A stretch of DNA of 64,000 nt from positions 19,503,118 to 19,567,117 of the forward strand of contig NC_079149.1 in assembly GCF_945859685.1 (NCBI RefSeq), read 5' to 3'. The translations under genes and the position numbers were made by a program. Below, in pieces: positions 1-11,193 of this stretch; within the stretch, counting starts at the first letter, position 1, and each line of letters begins with the position of its first letter. Below the pieces are notes generated by a model that was not told the origin of the DNA, did not search any database, and saw only the letters and a list, made by a program, of their open reading frames with translations. The stretch is from Eupeodes corollae. Its lineage: Eukaryota > Arthropoda > Insecta > Diptera > Syrphidae.

Positions 1-430
1 ATGTCACTGCCCAGTACTCATATGTCTTGTCCAAGAGCTCGAAGAATATATCTTTCATGTTTTCATCTTTCTCCTCTGTTGGGGCATGCGCGCATATTAG
101 TCTTATGTTGGCGAATTTAACCTTGATGCGTATTGTAGTGATGCGCTCGCTCACACTGTTGAAACTCAAGACTTTTTGCCTGAGTCTAGTTCCAAAAACA
201 AATCTACACACAAATAGACGCTGTCGTTGTTCTCGGTAGCAGTCACCGTAGTATCTCAGTCTTTTAGTTTGCGTTTGCCCGGTCCATCCCATCGCACTTC
301 TTGGATGGCGGTTATATCTGCCTTGCAGCAGTTTAGGGCTACCGCAAATTGTTCGGCTGCACGTGGTCTGTTAAGGGACCTAACATTCCACGTACAGATC
401 CGAAGTTCGTTGTCCGTGAGTTGTCAACAG
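1..430 (-). mobile_element. RTE-like LINE, endonuclease fragment (truncated by window edge)
   Basis: Read on the minus strand, this segment encodes the start of an apurinic-type endonuclease of a non-LTR retrotransposon. The block CTWNVRSLNRP near 365-395 is followed by a stretch ending in AIQEVRWDGPG near 290-325, then frame breaks, then a second block containing ERITTIRIKVKFANIRLICAHAPTEE split across frames. WNVRSL and QEVRW are typical of the first endonuclease motifs of such elements. The copy runs off the left edge and is degenerate. It probably belongs to the same RTE-like family whose reverse transcriptase lies at 20.1-22.2 and 43.9-45.8 kb, but the two parts do not overlap here, so this is inference. 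Confidence 0.65.
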
Positions 431-1089
431 TGAATCCGTCAGTATCCGAAGCTTGTTGGTGCTTCGCAACTAGTTAACTGCCACTATTAGGTTCAAATAA
501 GGAGCAACATTTTTTTTCAATCTCTTTAAACCTCGGAGAACCTGAATTTTGGTGACGAAAATAGGGCCAAAATGTTGAAAGGGGTTGCAAACTGTGTATT
601 CAATTTTACCAAAAAGCAAAGTTTTTAAATTGTAAAATATTAAAAGACAGCTTTAAAAGTGACAGCTGTTAAAATAAAATGTCTTCTTGGAAAACTCTGT
701 ATAACAAGTTCAAAATATTAGTTTACCATAAAAAATCAGGTCAAAAACTATTAAAAACCTAATCAACTAAATAAGTCCAACTTAATGAGTTAACTAATTG
801 TGCAATAATATTAATCTAATTTTATGAAAATTTTTTAAAAATTACAAACATACGTAAGCACCAGAATAACGTTACACTACATTGACAAAATTTAAAATTA
901 AATACTCTTTCAAAATACAATCAACTATAACTTATAGGCACTCATTGGTCTCAAAACTTTGCAACAATAAAATATGAATGAAACTTAAAGGTAAAAGTTT
1001 AGTTAAAAAAAAAATACATTAAAAACTAAAATAAATACTTAAAATATGTCATGTCGTTACGATATACAAAGTGATCACAGAACATAAAA
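431..1089. other. AT-rich intergenic DNA, no gene seen
   Basis: No reading frame with recognisable content on either strand. The first 50 bases may be the 5' untranslated part of the adjacent minus-strand LINE copy. Confidence 0.5.
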
Positions 1090-1482
1090 ACAGGGTGTCT
1101 CACAGTAAACTCTAGAAAAGATAACCATATGATTTGAGATGAGGTAAATTTAAGAATATTTGTGAGAACATTTTCTCGTTTCCCAGCTCCTCAAGTTACA
1201 AGTTCATAAGAACCTTATGACTTTTGGAATTATTTCTTAAATTGGCTCTAAATTTGTCAAATTTTAAACGATTCTTGATTTTTTTAATTTGCCTAAGCAA
1301 CACAAAACTACAACTTTTTCAATTTAAGGCTTTTTCCATAAATATGATACCAATTTTTTAGATTTTTAAAGTTTTCGTTTGTAAATACCTTAACATATTT
1401 TATTTTGTTCATAAAATGTAACGTTTTTTATTTTGAAAGCTCAACTGTGTCCTATGGCGGTGGTGACTATGGACCACCCTGT
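1090..1482. mobile_element. Possible MITE with ACAGGGTG inverted ends
   Basis: The segment starts with ACAGGGTGTCTCACAGT and ends with the near reverse complement (ACAGGGTGGTCCATAGT on the other strand), giving imperfect terminal inverted repeats of about 17 bp around 390 bp of AT-rich, non-coding DNA. The right end is followed by TA, but I see no matching TA on the left, so the target duplication is not confirmed. The size and absence of coding sequence fit a non-autonomous DNA transposon. Confidence 0.45.
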
Positions 1483-2279
1483 ATATACAAATATCTATAG
1501 AAATAAATACCTATGAACCGAACACGTGCATATGTATTAGAAAATAAAATCTATTTTTATTAAAAACAATTTGTAAAGTGCAAAAACCAAACAAGCAAAA
1601 CAACAACAAAAAATGTTAAAATATGATAAATTCTAAAAATAATTCTTGTTAATGCTTTTGCTTACATTACCCACCTATGTGTTGAAATATTAAATTAAAA
1701 TAAAATAAAATTTTGAGTCGGTCTCACAGCACTAGTGGCAGCAGCAGCGGGGCAACGATATACATATATATTTTTTGTATTGAAATGTAAATTTAAATTG
1801 GGAAAGGTTCTATCGAAAGTGTTATTTCTCTGCCCCCTTTACAAGGCTGCAAGGGATTCTATTTTTATTTATCATTGACCTTGTTAGAGGCGGTGGCGAT
1901 GGCAGCGGCAGTTGTAGAGGCTGAATGATCTCCAGTACGAGAAAATTAATTATGTTTATGTTTACAACTTGAACCTAGACACACTTGAGCGAGCAGGTTG
2001 TTTTTTTTTACTTTGTTCTTTTTTTTGTTTAAATCTAAAAAATGGGATCATTTTAAATTAACAATAACAGAAACTTTTTATGATTTGAAAAAAAAAAGTT
2101 TTTGTGTTTAAACTAGATAAAATTATTTATTTTGAATTAAATTAACAAAAATAGGCCTTGAACATTCATGATATTTATTGTCATCGTTTGAGAAAATGTC
2201 AAAACAAATTGAAATTATGTTTCGTCTAGTTTCTATTTTGACAGTTTTCATCTTTTGACATTTAACCGTAAAAATCTAC
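1483..2279. other. Intergenic, low complexity, no gene seen
   Basis: AT-rich sequence with two short CAG/GCG-rich patches near 1735-1755 and 1890-1925. Nothing recognisable is encoded. Confidence 0.5.
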
Positions 2280-2610
2280 AAAATTAATCAAAATGGAACA
2301 ATAAATTCTTCAAAAAACACTCTGAAATTATTGAAATTCACTGTAAGAATATTGAAAACACTTTTCGCTTATTTTTAAGAACCTCCTCCGCAATATTGAA
2401 ACTGGTGCAACATTTTGAGCTAAAGGTTAATAGTGATGTGAAGAAAAGCCATTGAGTATGCTCAGAAAAAACTGCGAATTTGCTGCTGAAGCCCGTACTT
2501 TTGACGAAAAGTCAAGTCTTAGCGATTCATCATTGGAATTTGGAATTCCACAAATTGTAAAGAATGATTTTTTGAAAGTCCTTTGATCCTCAAAATGTTA
2601 GTGTTTGGTT
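2280..2610 (+). pseudogene. Mariner-like transposase N-terminal remnant
   Basis: In two plus-strand frames there is a decayed match to the helix-turn-helix part of mariner-type transposases. Near 2325-2455 the translation reads EIIEIHCKNIENTFR and then LKLVQHFELKVNSDVKK, resembling the paired helices before the linker. Near 2465-2585 a shifted frame reads ARTFDEKSSLSDSSLEFGIP, like the second helix-turn-helix block (SLSxxxxELGIPxxT). Stops and a frameshift separate the parts and no catalytic core follows. Assignment rests on pattern resemblance only. Confidence 0.42.
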
Positions 2611-2654
2611 AAGTTTTTTGCCGACGTGGTGATGGATAGCGGTAGGATTGGACC

Positions 2655-4589
2655 TGTCGACATGTCTTGCTTAAAAGGTTTGTAGATTTTCGCGTTTTGT
2701 TAAGAAAGTTGTCATTTGAATTATTCTAAAAAATTTAAAAACTAAAATCAATATTTTGCATAGGATGAAATAGTCTTATTTTAAAATATATTTTTGCCAA
2801 CGAGATTTTAGTAGCGTTTCTTAAAAGTTTTTATTTCTTATATAAACAAATACAAATTGGTTTAATGAAATTGATTTTAAGCCAATACCTTCTATTGTTC
2901 ACGTGATATCGAGAACCGAACATCATTTTTACCAAACGTTCGTAATGTTTTTTGTATATTTTATTGTTTATAAAAAAATGGACTGTTGGATCTTTATCAG
3001 AAATTGACTGAATGTCGAAAACAATATTTTTAATTTTTGAAAAGACTTTTGAGCCGAAAATCGAGTTTTACGAACTGTTAGAAAGGATTTTTTTAGGGTT
3101 TTTAATTTTTTGTTAAAAAACTTTCAATTCGATTTTTAAAAAAAAATTAACCAAATGTTCAAAACAATATTAAAATTAGATTTAACCAAAATCTCGAAGT
3201 TTTGAAAAGATATTTAATCAATTTTTACCTACTTTTGGTAATTATTTTTTATAAAAATAAACTTTCAATTATATTTTTCTAAAATTTTTACCAGAGGTTA
3301 AAAACTTTATTTTTCGTTGCACAAAATTGTTTTGGAGATAAAATGTTTTTTTATTAGTAAAAATTTCGAGGTGACAAATTTTGTTTTCAGTTTTTGGATT
3401 TTTTTTTCAAAAATGTATTTGTTTGGTATCCCGTTACAATACATAATACAGGGTGGGCGCGGTTACTTGCTTATTTTAAAAAATATTGGAAATATTGATT
3501 TAATTACTTTATTTGTGTATAGAATATACATTTAAAGTTTTATTTTATTTGATTTTAAAAACGACATCTCGAAAGTTGCACTGAGATAGTAAGAATCTGA
3601 AATTGTTTTCCACTTTTTCCAGCAAATCTGTACTTATGTCGGCGATAGCAGCACGATTATTAATTGTAAGATGACGAAGAGTCTTTAGACGATCAGTGTA
3701 TACAAACGGTTTAAGGTAGCCCCACAGTAAAACCTTGCTGGCCACTAAGGGAGATGACCCGTTCTGGGAAGTGTTCACACAAAATATTCATTGACCTTCG
3801 TGCCGTGTCAGCTGTGACGCTATTCTTTTGAAACCACACTTCCTTTACGATCATTTCTTCACGTTTGGGTAGCTGACATAAAATGTCAGTGAAAATTAAG
3901 TTCCTCCTGAAGAATTCATCTCACTGTCGGTCGCTTAGGGGATTTCTTTCAAAATCGGCGCCCTTACCCTTTCCATGTTTTTTAACCGTCCATTATGTTT
4001 CTTCTGCACACTACCGGTATCTCGAACGTGTCCACCCACAAACAAATGACCTTCAGGTGCGATATTGAAATGATTTCTGCGATGATCGAGCGCCTGAAAG
4101 AAAAGTAGGCCTCCACGGCGAAGGGGCACCTTGCTTTGTCCAATGCATTGTTGACACTAAACTAGTCATAACGAAAACCTTATATAACATAGTTTCGAAC
4201 AAGCCATAAACCAACGCAGGTTTCAGATATGGAAGTAACTACGCCCCGGCCCTGTATAAAATTTAATTCAAGTCTCTAACGTTATTGGTTCGAGAGATAT
4301 TTAGGGTTAACCAAAATGTTCACCCTTTCTGCATCTTTCTGCCTTAATATCTGTATAACAAAATTTATTTGAAGTTGATATCTCTTCTTGTTCTTCTGAA
4401 GCTATGAACGACGGAAAAAACGTCGCCAACGTACGGACGTACGCACGTACGAACGTACTTACACACGCACGCACAGACATCTTTCTAAAAATCTTTTATT
4501 TCGACTCTATCGACCTTGAAACGTCGATAAATTTCAAAATTTTCAATTTGACAAATCGGACCCATTACATTAACTTTCTGTTTGAAGTT
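2655..4589 (+). mobile_element. AACTTCCCAT-TIR element copy, split by a mariner insertion
   Basis: This is the same non-coding element as at 48143-49233 (plus) and 52998-54005 (minus). It shares the left block (GTTAAGAAAGTTGTCATTTG near 2700), the internal degenerate repeats (phrases like GAAAACAATATT and GAAAAGATATTTAA), and the conserved right end (GACAAATCGGACCCATTACA near 4550). The left inverted repeat is eroded; the right one is degenerate (TTTGAAGTT at 4581-4589). A mariner relic at 3449-4254 interrupts it: the element's sequence stops at 3448 and resumes at 4255. Without that insertion the length is about 1.13 kb, close to the intact copy. Confidence 0.7.
3449..4254 (-). mobile_element. 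Mariner-like element relic with TIRs and TA target duplication
   Basis: Inverted ends CAGGGTGGGCGCGGTTACTT (left) and, on the other strand at the right, CAGGGCCGGGGCGTAGTTAC, flanked on both sides by TA (3447-3448 and 4255-4256), the Tc1/mariner target. On the minus strand, near 3760-3835, it encodes a stretch containing VWFQKNSVTADTARRSM and ending HFPERVISL, and at 3545-3720 a block with LLWGYLKPFVYTDRLKTL, which are mariner-type transposase motifs. The usual QQD at the second catalytic Asp reads QKN here, and the linking region before LWGYLK is frameshifted. At about 806 bp it is an internally deleted, inactive copy. Confidence 0.75.
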
Positions 4590-5177
4590 AATAATGTTAT
4601 TTTTGTTCAAAGCAGCCCTTTTCCAGTTGTTACTCTGTATTAGACGTAGGTCGCCAGTTCTTAGGAGATGGCGAGAGAAATGTCTCTAGAGCTGCAATTG
4701 GTCTAGTCCTTATAGCACTTGAAGTATTCTCTTCTAGAAAGAGGATTACAGACTACTGCAGTGTCTTTTAAAGAGAAGTACTATAGTGCAGTTTCTGAAG
4801 CCGCTAAGGATCTTTTTAACACAATTTATAAAACAAATGCAAAGTCATATTTATTGCCAGTCAAGAAATAATCAAGGCTATATCTTCCACTGTCACAAAG
4901 TCAAGATTGGTACAGTAATGTCGCAGGGAGCTTGTTTTACTCATCAAAACCAACACCGTTTCCCTCTGTTGAATCCACTAGAAACTGTGACATTGACGGT
5001 AATGAAAAGGCACAAAAATTGACCAAAAATAGATCAATGCTCAGCTCAAATCATATCAATAATTTACTGGTCAATAAGTAAAGTAAGTAAACGAACAAAT
5101 CAACCAATCTTTTATTAAAATCGCAAACAGCAGATGTTCAGCTCTTGAAACTAGCAAAGCTTCCATTAATCTTTTGT
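4590..5177. other. Intergenic, unassigned
   Basis: No convincing gene. The sequence is less AT-rich than its surroundings and may be transposon debris. Confidence 0.4.
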
Positions 5178-5880
5178 TTAAGATTTCCAAAGGCAAAACA
5201 AAATTCCTTTTGCAACTAGGAAGGCCTCAGTTAGCGTTACTATGGGACATGAACTACATGAACAAACTAAGTATCGGCTACTCTGATTTTTGTAGAGGAT
5301 GTGAAGACAAGGAAACGGCTCAAAATATAGTTCAATAATTGCCTTTCGCAGCTCAGGAATACTCACAAATTTACTGTTTAGGGCATACATTTTGCGTTTA
5401 AAAATTCACCAAAGACTTTCAATAGAATTACAATTTAGTGAACTTTCCGCCCACACCATCCAAATTTTGTTATTGTACTCCAACCTCTCCAAACTTTGAC
5501 GTGTAACATGAATTGGGGCATTATCTTACTGGAAGACTTGAAACCGTTTTAAGTAGGAACAAAACTATTCCGAAGCACCTGGATATAAGCTGAACACTTC
5601 ATCCTTGAAGAGGTGAAGGTAAGTTCACAAAAGGCCCCAAACGAAACCATACAACTGCCCGTACCAAATTTTCTCTAGTAGAAAACCTTTTTTTTCTTTT
5701 CTCAGATCGTGCCAATATCTCTTGTAACCATTTGGCCTATCAAGGTTAAAATTCTTTTCGTCATTGGAAATAATCTAATCAAAAACCCATCCTTTTGGAA
5801 TTTCAAGAGCTAATTGTAAATTAATGGAATGCTTCTTGCGGTTTTCCAATTCCGGTCCATGTGTTGACGGGAAAATTCTA
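5178..5880 (-). pseudogene. Tc3/Tc1-like transposase pseudogene
   Basis: Minus-strand translation gives NDEKNFNLDRPNGYKRYWHD near 5710-5775 (first catalytic Asp block), then DNAPIHVTRQSLERL near 5460-5505 (second Asp block, with an in-frame stop just before it where QQD is usual), then NSIESLW near 5410-5435 (catalytic Glu block), then KMYALNSKFVSIPELRKAI down to about 5330. The spacing and motifs are those of DD34E Tc1/Tc3 transposases. Several stops and frameshifts make it a dead copy. The N-terminal DNA-binding part was not found. Confidence 0.72.
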
Positions 5881-7299
5881 ACTTTTCTTGTTTGTAGAAT
5901 GCTGTCAGATTTTGAGCTGGGAACATTTTGTCTCTTTAATTTTACTCCAGTCCGTCAGGAATTTTCCTGAAAATTGAGGACGACATGATCTGATCTTGAA
6001 ATTTTCCTACCTAAAAATGTTAAGCTTACGCCACTTGACCGAAAAGCTTAAATTCTGTATCCCTTAAATGTGTACCAAGCCGCATTGTTCTTTGTCATTT
6101 TGAAACACATAAATGAATTGAGCTTCACAAATAATGAGGTAAGAGAAATACTTGCCAACTTTTCCAAAACATTTTTGACAAAATTTTCTTGTCTGCTTAG
6201 CTTTTTTATTATAAACTTTTAAAGTTTTTTTACAATTTGTGATACAAACATATTTATGTGAAAAAGATTGATTGGATTTAATTGGAAAATGACAACTTGT
6301 CACTCAAGAAATTTTTAGTTGTGCCAAACTTGACAACTTCTTGCAACTTGCTCGTATTCCATTAAGCTGACAAATAATTGTTTGGATTCAAAATATGCGA
6401 GAAATATAAAGCATGTATGAGAAATAAATGTATTTTTGGCGGTTGGGTCAAAAACATATCTAAATATAAGTGAGCTAGAAAAAAGCTACATTTTTCAAAA
6501 GTCACAATAAGGAAGTAAACTTAAAGCAATATACTCTACAGATAGAGTCTTTATCCTCCCTTAATTCATCATATGTGTATTGTTTATTGAATTTAAAAAA
6601 AAAACAGTGACTCATATTTAATTAAACTTTAAATTTAACTCTAAAAAACTTAAATTAATTCCATAATAATAACAGACTCGTATTGAATAATTTTTGAATT
6701 GACCTTTTCATTCTGAGTTCAAATGGAAAACAACAAATTACATTTTTAAATACCCACATCCACTGCATTATCATGATTTGAAATTTAATTCTTTTCTGAC
6801 AAATATAGCCATTAAAATACGCAACCCCAATGCCAACCACATTTGCCAGTTTTAATAAGATTTAACTATAAATACATTCCTAAAGGATGTCACTGGAAAA
6901 TACAAAATGCCATTTATCCCTCGATTCCCGTGCCCCTCCACATTGCAGAGACAATATCCAATGTTTAATGGTCAATTAAAATTTTCAAAAGTTTACGTTT
7001 TACTGGCTTGAAGCTAAATGTATACACACAAGTCCCTACTTTATTTTTTTTAAATAAAAAGGATTCGCATCAAAATTTGTTTTTGTTGTTTCTTTTTTTT
7101 TTAAATACCCGTTTACTCTATGGATTAATAAAATTTGACTTTAAATTTGTTCATTTCGAACGAATGAATGTTGCCTCTGGAGGGCAATAAACTCTTGATA
7201 TCGAGTTGATGATGGACCACTTTATATAAAAACATTATAAAATTTATTTTATTGCCACAAGTCACTTAAATTCTCATCCTTCTTATTTTAATTTTGCAG
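5881..7299. other. Region upstream of gene A
   Basis: AT-rich with no recognisable coding exon. Gene A's first recognised exon begins right after a good splice acceptor (TTTTAATTTTGCAG, 7286-7299), so an upstream exon, probably untranslated, may lie here or further left. I could not find one comparable to gene C's N-terminal exon. Confidence 0.4.
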
Positions 7300-10200
7300 A
7301 TGAAATCCAAATACGAGAATCTGAAAATCATCTATAACCGTAATAAATTCGGTTGGTATTGGGCGCCACTTTTTCTGAGTTTCTGGTTTGTTCTGTTCTA
7401 CGTGACCGTAATACCAAGTTTCGAACATTACCCGAATATCTTGCACATAAAAGATGAAGCCAATAATCCGACGAGATTTATTGGTGAGAGGGCTGAAAAT
7501 AACTTGTTGAATTTAACCAAAATGGGACCGAGAGTTGTGGGAAGTGCTGCCAATGAACAGGGAACTATACAATTCCTTTTGAATGAAGTTGATAAAATTC
7601 AAAGTACGGCGAAGAATGATATCTTTGATATTGAGGTGGATGTGCAGGTTGGATCGGGGAACTATGTCCTTTGGAAGATGGTGAATATGTATCAGAGTAT
7701 ACAGAATGTTATTGTTAGAGTTCAGCGGATTGATTCGAACAAAACATCATGTTTGCTTTTGAATAGTCATTTTGATTCGGTGCCAGAGAGTTCAGGTATG
7801 TTGCATATTTTGATGTGGTGAAAAGATTATGGATAACTTTGTTGTTGTTTTTGTTATAGGAGCTGGAGATGCAGGTGCTATGGTTGTGATTATGTTGGAA
7901 GTTTTGAGAGTGATTACAAAACAGGATACTCCAATGGACCATTGTTTGTTATTCCTTTTCAATGGTGCTGAAGAGAATCCTTTACAAGGATCTCATAACT
8001 TTGTGACAAATCATAAATGGGCAAAGGATGCGAGAGCATTGATCAATTTGGATTCAGCTGGAAGTGGTAATCGGGAGCTTCTTTTCCAATCTGGTCCAGA
8101 TCATCCTTGGTTAATGAATGTAATTCAATATTCTATGCTTTTTTTCTTGGGACTTTTAATAAATGTTGCTATTATTTTAAATGTTCCAGTATTACGGAAA
8201 ACACATAGTTCATCCGTTTGCATCAACAATTGCTGAAGAACTTTTCCAACACAACTTCATACCTTCAGACACAGATTTTAGAATCTTCAGAGATTTCGGT
8301 AAAATTCCTGGTAAGTTTTTTGTTCTAAGGTTATCTCACATTAAACAAACTCATTCGCAATTGTTCTTAATCAATTTCTAATCATCCTTAATCACTCTTA
8401 ACCATCCTTAACTATTTTGGACCTTTCTGAACTAATTTCAAACATCCTCAACAATTTCCAACCATCCTAATCTATTTTAAACCATCCTTAACCATCCTCA
8501 ACCATCCTCAACCATCCTCAACCTTCCTCAGCCATCCTCAACCATCTTCAACTATCCTCGACCATCCCCAACCATCCTCAACCATCCCCAACCATCCTCA
8601 ACCATCCTCAACCATCCTCAACCATCCTCAACCATCCTCAACCATCCTCAACCATCCTCAACCATCCTCAACCATCCTCAACCATCCTCAACCATCCCCA
8701 ACCATCCTCAACCATATTCAACCATTATAAACAATCTTTTTTATTTTCAGGACTTGATATGGCTCATGTGGTAAATGGCTACGTTTACCATACCAAATAT
8801 GACAAATTCAACTTAATCCCAAGACACACTTATCAACTGACTGGTGATAATGTCCTCGAACTTACCAAAGCTTTTGCAAATGCTCCTGAGCTTGATGATC
8901 CATCGGTAATTAAAATAAAACTTTTGGAAAACATTTTCGTACAAAATTGGTTTTTATTTTTCAGAAACACGCAATTGGTCATACGGTATTCTATGACTTT
9001 ATGAATTGGATTTTAATTTACTATTCTCAAACTACAGGGGTTATCCTAAACAGTGTAGCCTGCGGTGCGGCACTCATTAGCATCTTCTTGTATGTCTGGC
9101 TTTTACCTAAGCACATGGGACTTAGACGATCTCGTACCTTCATTCACTTTGCCATTATTTTTGGAATTCAGCTGCTTTCTGTCATTCTGGCCGTGGGTTT
9201 CACTGTTTTGCTGGGAATAATTTTGGATCTTGTAGGGTTGCCACTATCGTGGTATTCACAAACGTGGATGGCTTTTGGGCTTTACTTCTGTCCGATGTTT
9301 TTTTTTTTGGGAATCCTGCCAGCGATATATTTACAGAAAACAAAAGAGGTAAGTCCAAAGTAAGTTACCTTTGGATGAAGGCCCGATTTAAGCTTGGGAT
9401 TGATTTCAGTATGGAATTCCACTTGGAATCGCAGTTCAGTTGTTCATGCACGCCCACTGCCTGATTCTGGTCCTCATCACTATCCCAATGATCTGTTTCG
9501 GAATTCGATCGGCTTTCTTGCTCATGGTTGGCATAATTTTCTACACTCTTTCGGTCATCATCAATCTAGTCACTTGTCTTCATAGAAAAAGTAAGTTCTT
9601 AAAAGAAAATTGAATTCTATTTCAAATTAACAATTGTGACGTCTTTTCAGCATTCTTATGGTTAATTCCTCACATCGTGTGCCAGATTGTTCCATACCTT
9701 CTTTACACCTACAATTGTTACGCCTTCTTCAAGGTTTTCATACCAATGCAAGGTCGTGATGGGCCTGACACCGATCCAGAGGTCCTAACAAGTGGATATG
9801 CGGTGATAATTAGTTTGTTGATTGCAGGCTTTATAATTCCGATCTTATTCATATTCCGAAAGACAAAAACTATTCTTTCAATATTTGCCTTAATTTGTGT
9901 GATCTTTATTATTCTTGCTGCAACACCCGTTGGATTTCCTTATACAGCGAAGACCTCACCTCAAAGATACTATGTCACGGTAAGTCGTTTAAGTATGTGG
10001 TAATTAAACTAAGAGACTTATTTATACCGTCTTTTTTAAAATAGAATACCATAAGAAGGTTCTATAATCCGGACATGACTGTAAGAAGAGAAGACTCTGG
10101 ATATTATGTCGTACCTGTTGATCGAAAACCCCATTCTCTTGATGGTAAGTAAAAAAATTGTAGACATCATATTTTCACGTAAGCTGTAACTTAAAGCTGT

Positions 10201-11193
10201 AAGCTTAAGAGTATAAAAAGCTTTAATTGTAAGTTTAGGGATCTTAATCATTTTGAAGCTTTTTTATAAACTCAAACTTTTAAAAAGTTTTATTTTTTTT
10301 TGAAGAATTCATTGTGATATCTAAAAATTATTAGCTTTTTTAATTACTCATGCTTGAAATGCTTTTTAAAGCTTTTCTCTTTATTTTGAAACATTTCTCA
10401 CGTTTAAGCAACGTAAGCTTATGTAATCTCAAACAGGGCGCCATTTAAAGAATAATCTCTCTTTTCCTCATAAAATAATAAATATTTTTGTTTTCAGAAT
10501 TTTTCTCAAACTCGAATCTCACCAAAGCTTCCAGAACTGAAGACTGTGAAACAGAGCTGATGTGTGGTTTTCCTATTTACAATGCCAGATGGTTAGGATA
10601 TAAGTAAGCTCAATAAAAAAAGCTTCCTCTAGAACCAAAATAATGTTAAAATTTTGTATTTTTTTTCAGGAGCCAAAGCTTTTGGATACCCGGTCCAAGT
10701 CCCCAAATAATTGGCATCCCGTCTATGCGCATTATCTCAAAAGAAGCCGTTTCAGCAACCAATATTAAATTCCAAATTGAAATCTCTGGACCTGACCATA
10801 TGGGAATATTCATTCAGCCGTTAGACGATGCTAATCTTGTTGATTGGTCTTTTGACAAGGAACCAATCGATCAACAATATACACCGCCATATTTTGTATA
10901 TTTCTCCTATGGACTTGATCCTGCCCCTCTTAAATTTTATTTGGAATTTGAGGTAAAAGTTTGAGTTTGATGTCCCTTTTTTTTTTGATGCTCTTACTTT
11001 TTCCATCTTTATATTTTACTCACAGAGATACAGCCCAGATTGGGAAGGTCCAACATTTGACATGGCTGTAATTGGACATCTGGTTCATCATGAAATTCAT
11101 TATACCGATGAATTTAGGGGATTCATTAAAACTTTCCCCGAATGGTCATATCCCACAGCATGGACAAGTTCTTATCAAAGTTGGAGGCTGTAA
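7300..11193 (+). CDS. Ermp1-like: Gene A: ERMP1/FXNA-like M28 membrane metallopeptidase, complete, 11 exons
   Basis: Exons 7300-7795, 7860-8119, 8190-8310, 8751-8905, 8965-9348, 9410-9590, 9651-9979, 10045-10144, 10498-10603, 10670-10952, 11026-11193, all GT-AG, joining in frame to 860 residues. The ATG is the first codon after an acceptor. A short cytoplasmic tail and one helix (about 19-41) precede an M28 peptidase domain (about 55-340). Zinc and catalytic residues present: His157/Asp159 (HFDS), Asp169 (GAGDAG), Glu203/Glu204 (GAEEN), Asp230 (NLDSAG), His306 (YHTKYD). About eight helices follow (360-640), then a C-terminal domain (643-860). In mammals the family acts in the endoplasmic reticulum on unknown substrates. 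Oddities: Ala170 replaces the usual Asp/Asn after the bridging Asp, two introns present in gene C are missing, and intron 3 is a minisatellite. AATAAA lies at 11235. Exon boundaries are inferred from splice sites and paralogue alignment. Confidence 0.9.
8376..8727 (+). repeat. 10-bp minisatellite (AACCATCCTC)n in gene A intron 3
   Basis: About 33 tandem copies of a 10-bp unit, AACCATCCTC. They are degenerate at the left (8376-8500) and nearly perfect from about 8500 to 8710. It fills most of intron 3 (8311-8750). Gene B lacks this intron, and gene C has a short version (38669-38787) with no such array, so the expansion is private to A. Confidence 0.95.

Noticed and set aside
4404..4643. 79-codon open frame with Arg/Thr-rich repeats
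   Set aside because: It lies within the conserved right end of the TIR element and is not kept open in the other copies.
7008..7190. 60-codon frame just upstream of gene A as a possible N-terminal exon
   Set aside because: It lacks a suitable phase-0 donor and resembles random AT-rich translation rather than an ERMP1 tail.
8376..8727. Regular short repeats that might suggest a CRISPR array
   Set aside because: Units are directly adjacent with no spacers and lie within a fly intron; it is a minisatellite.
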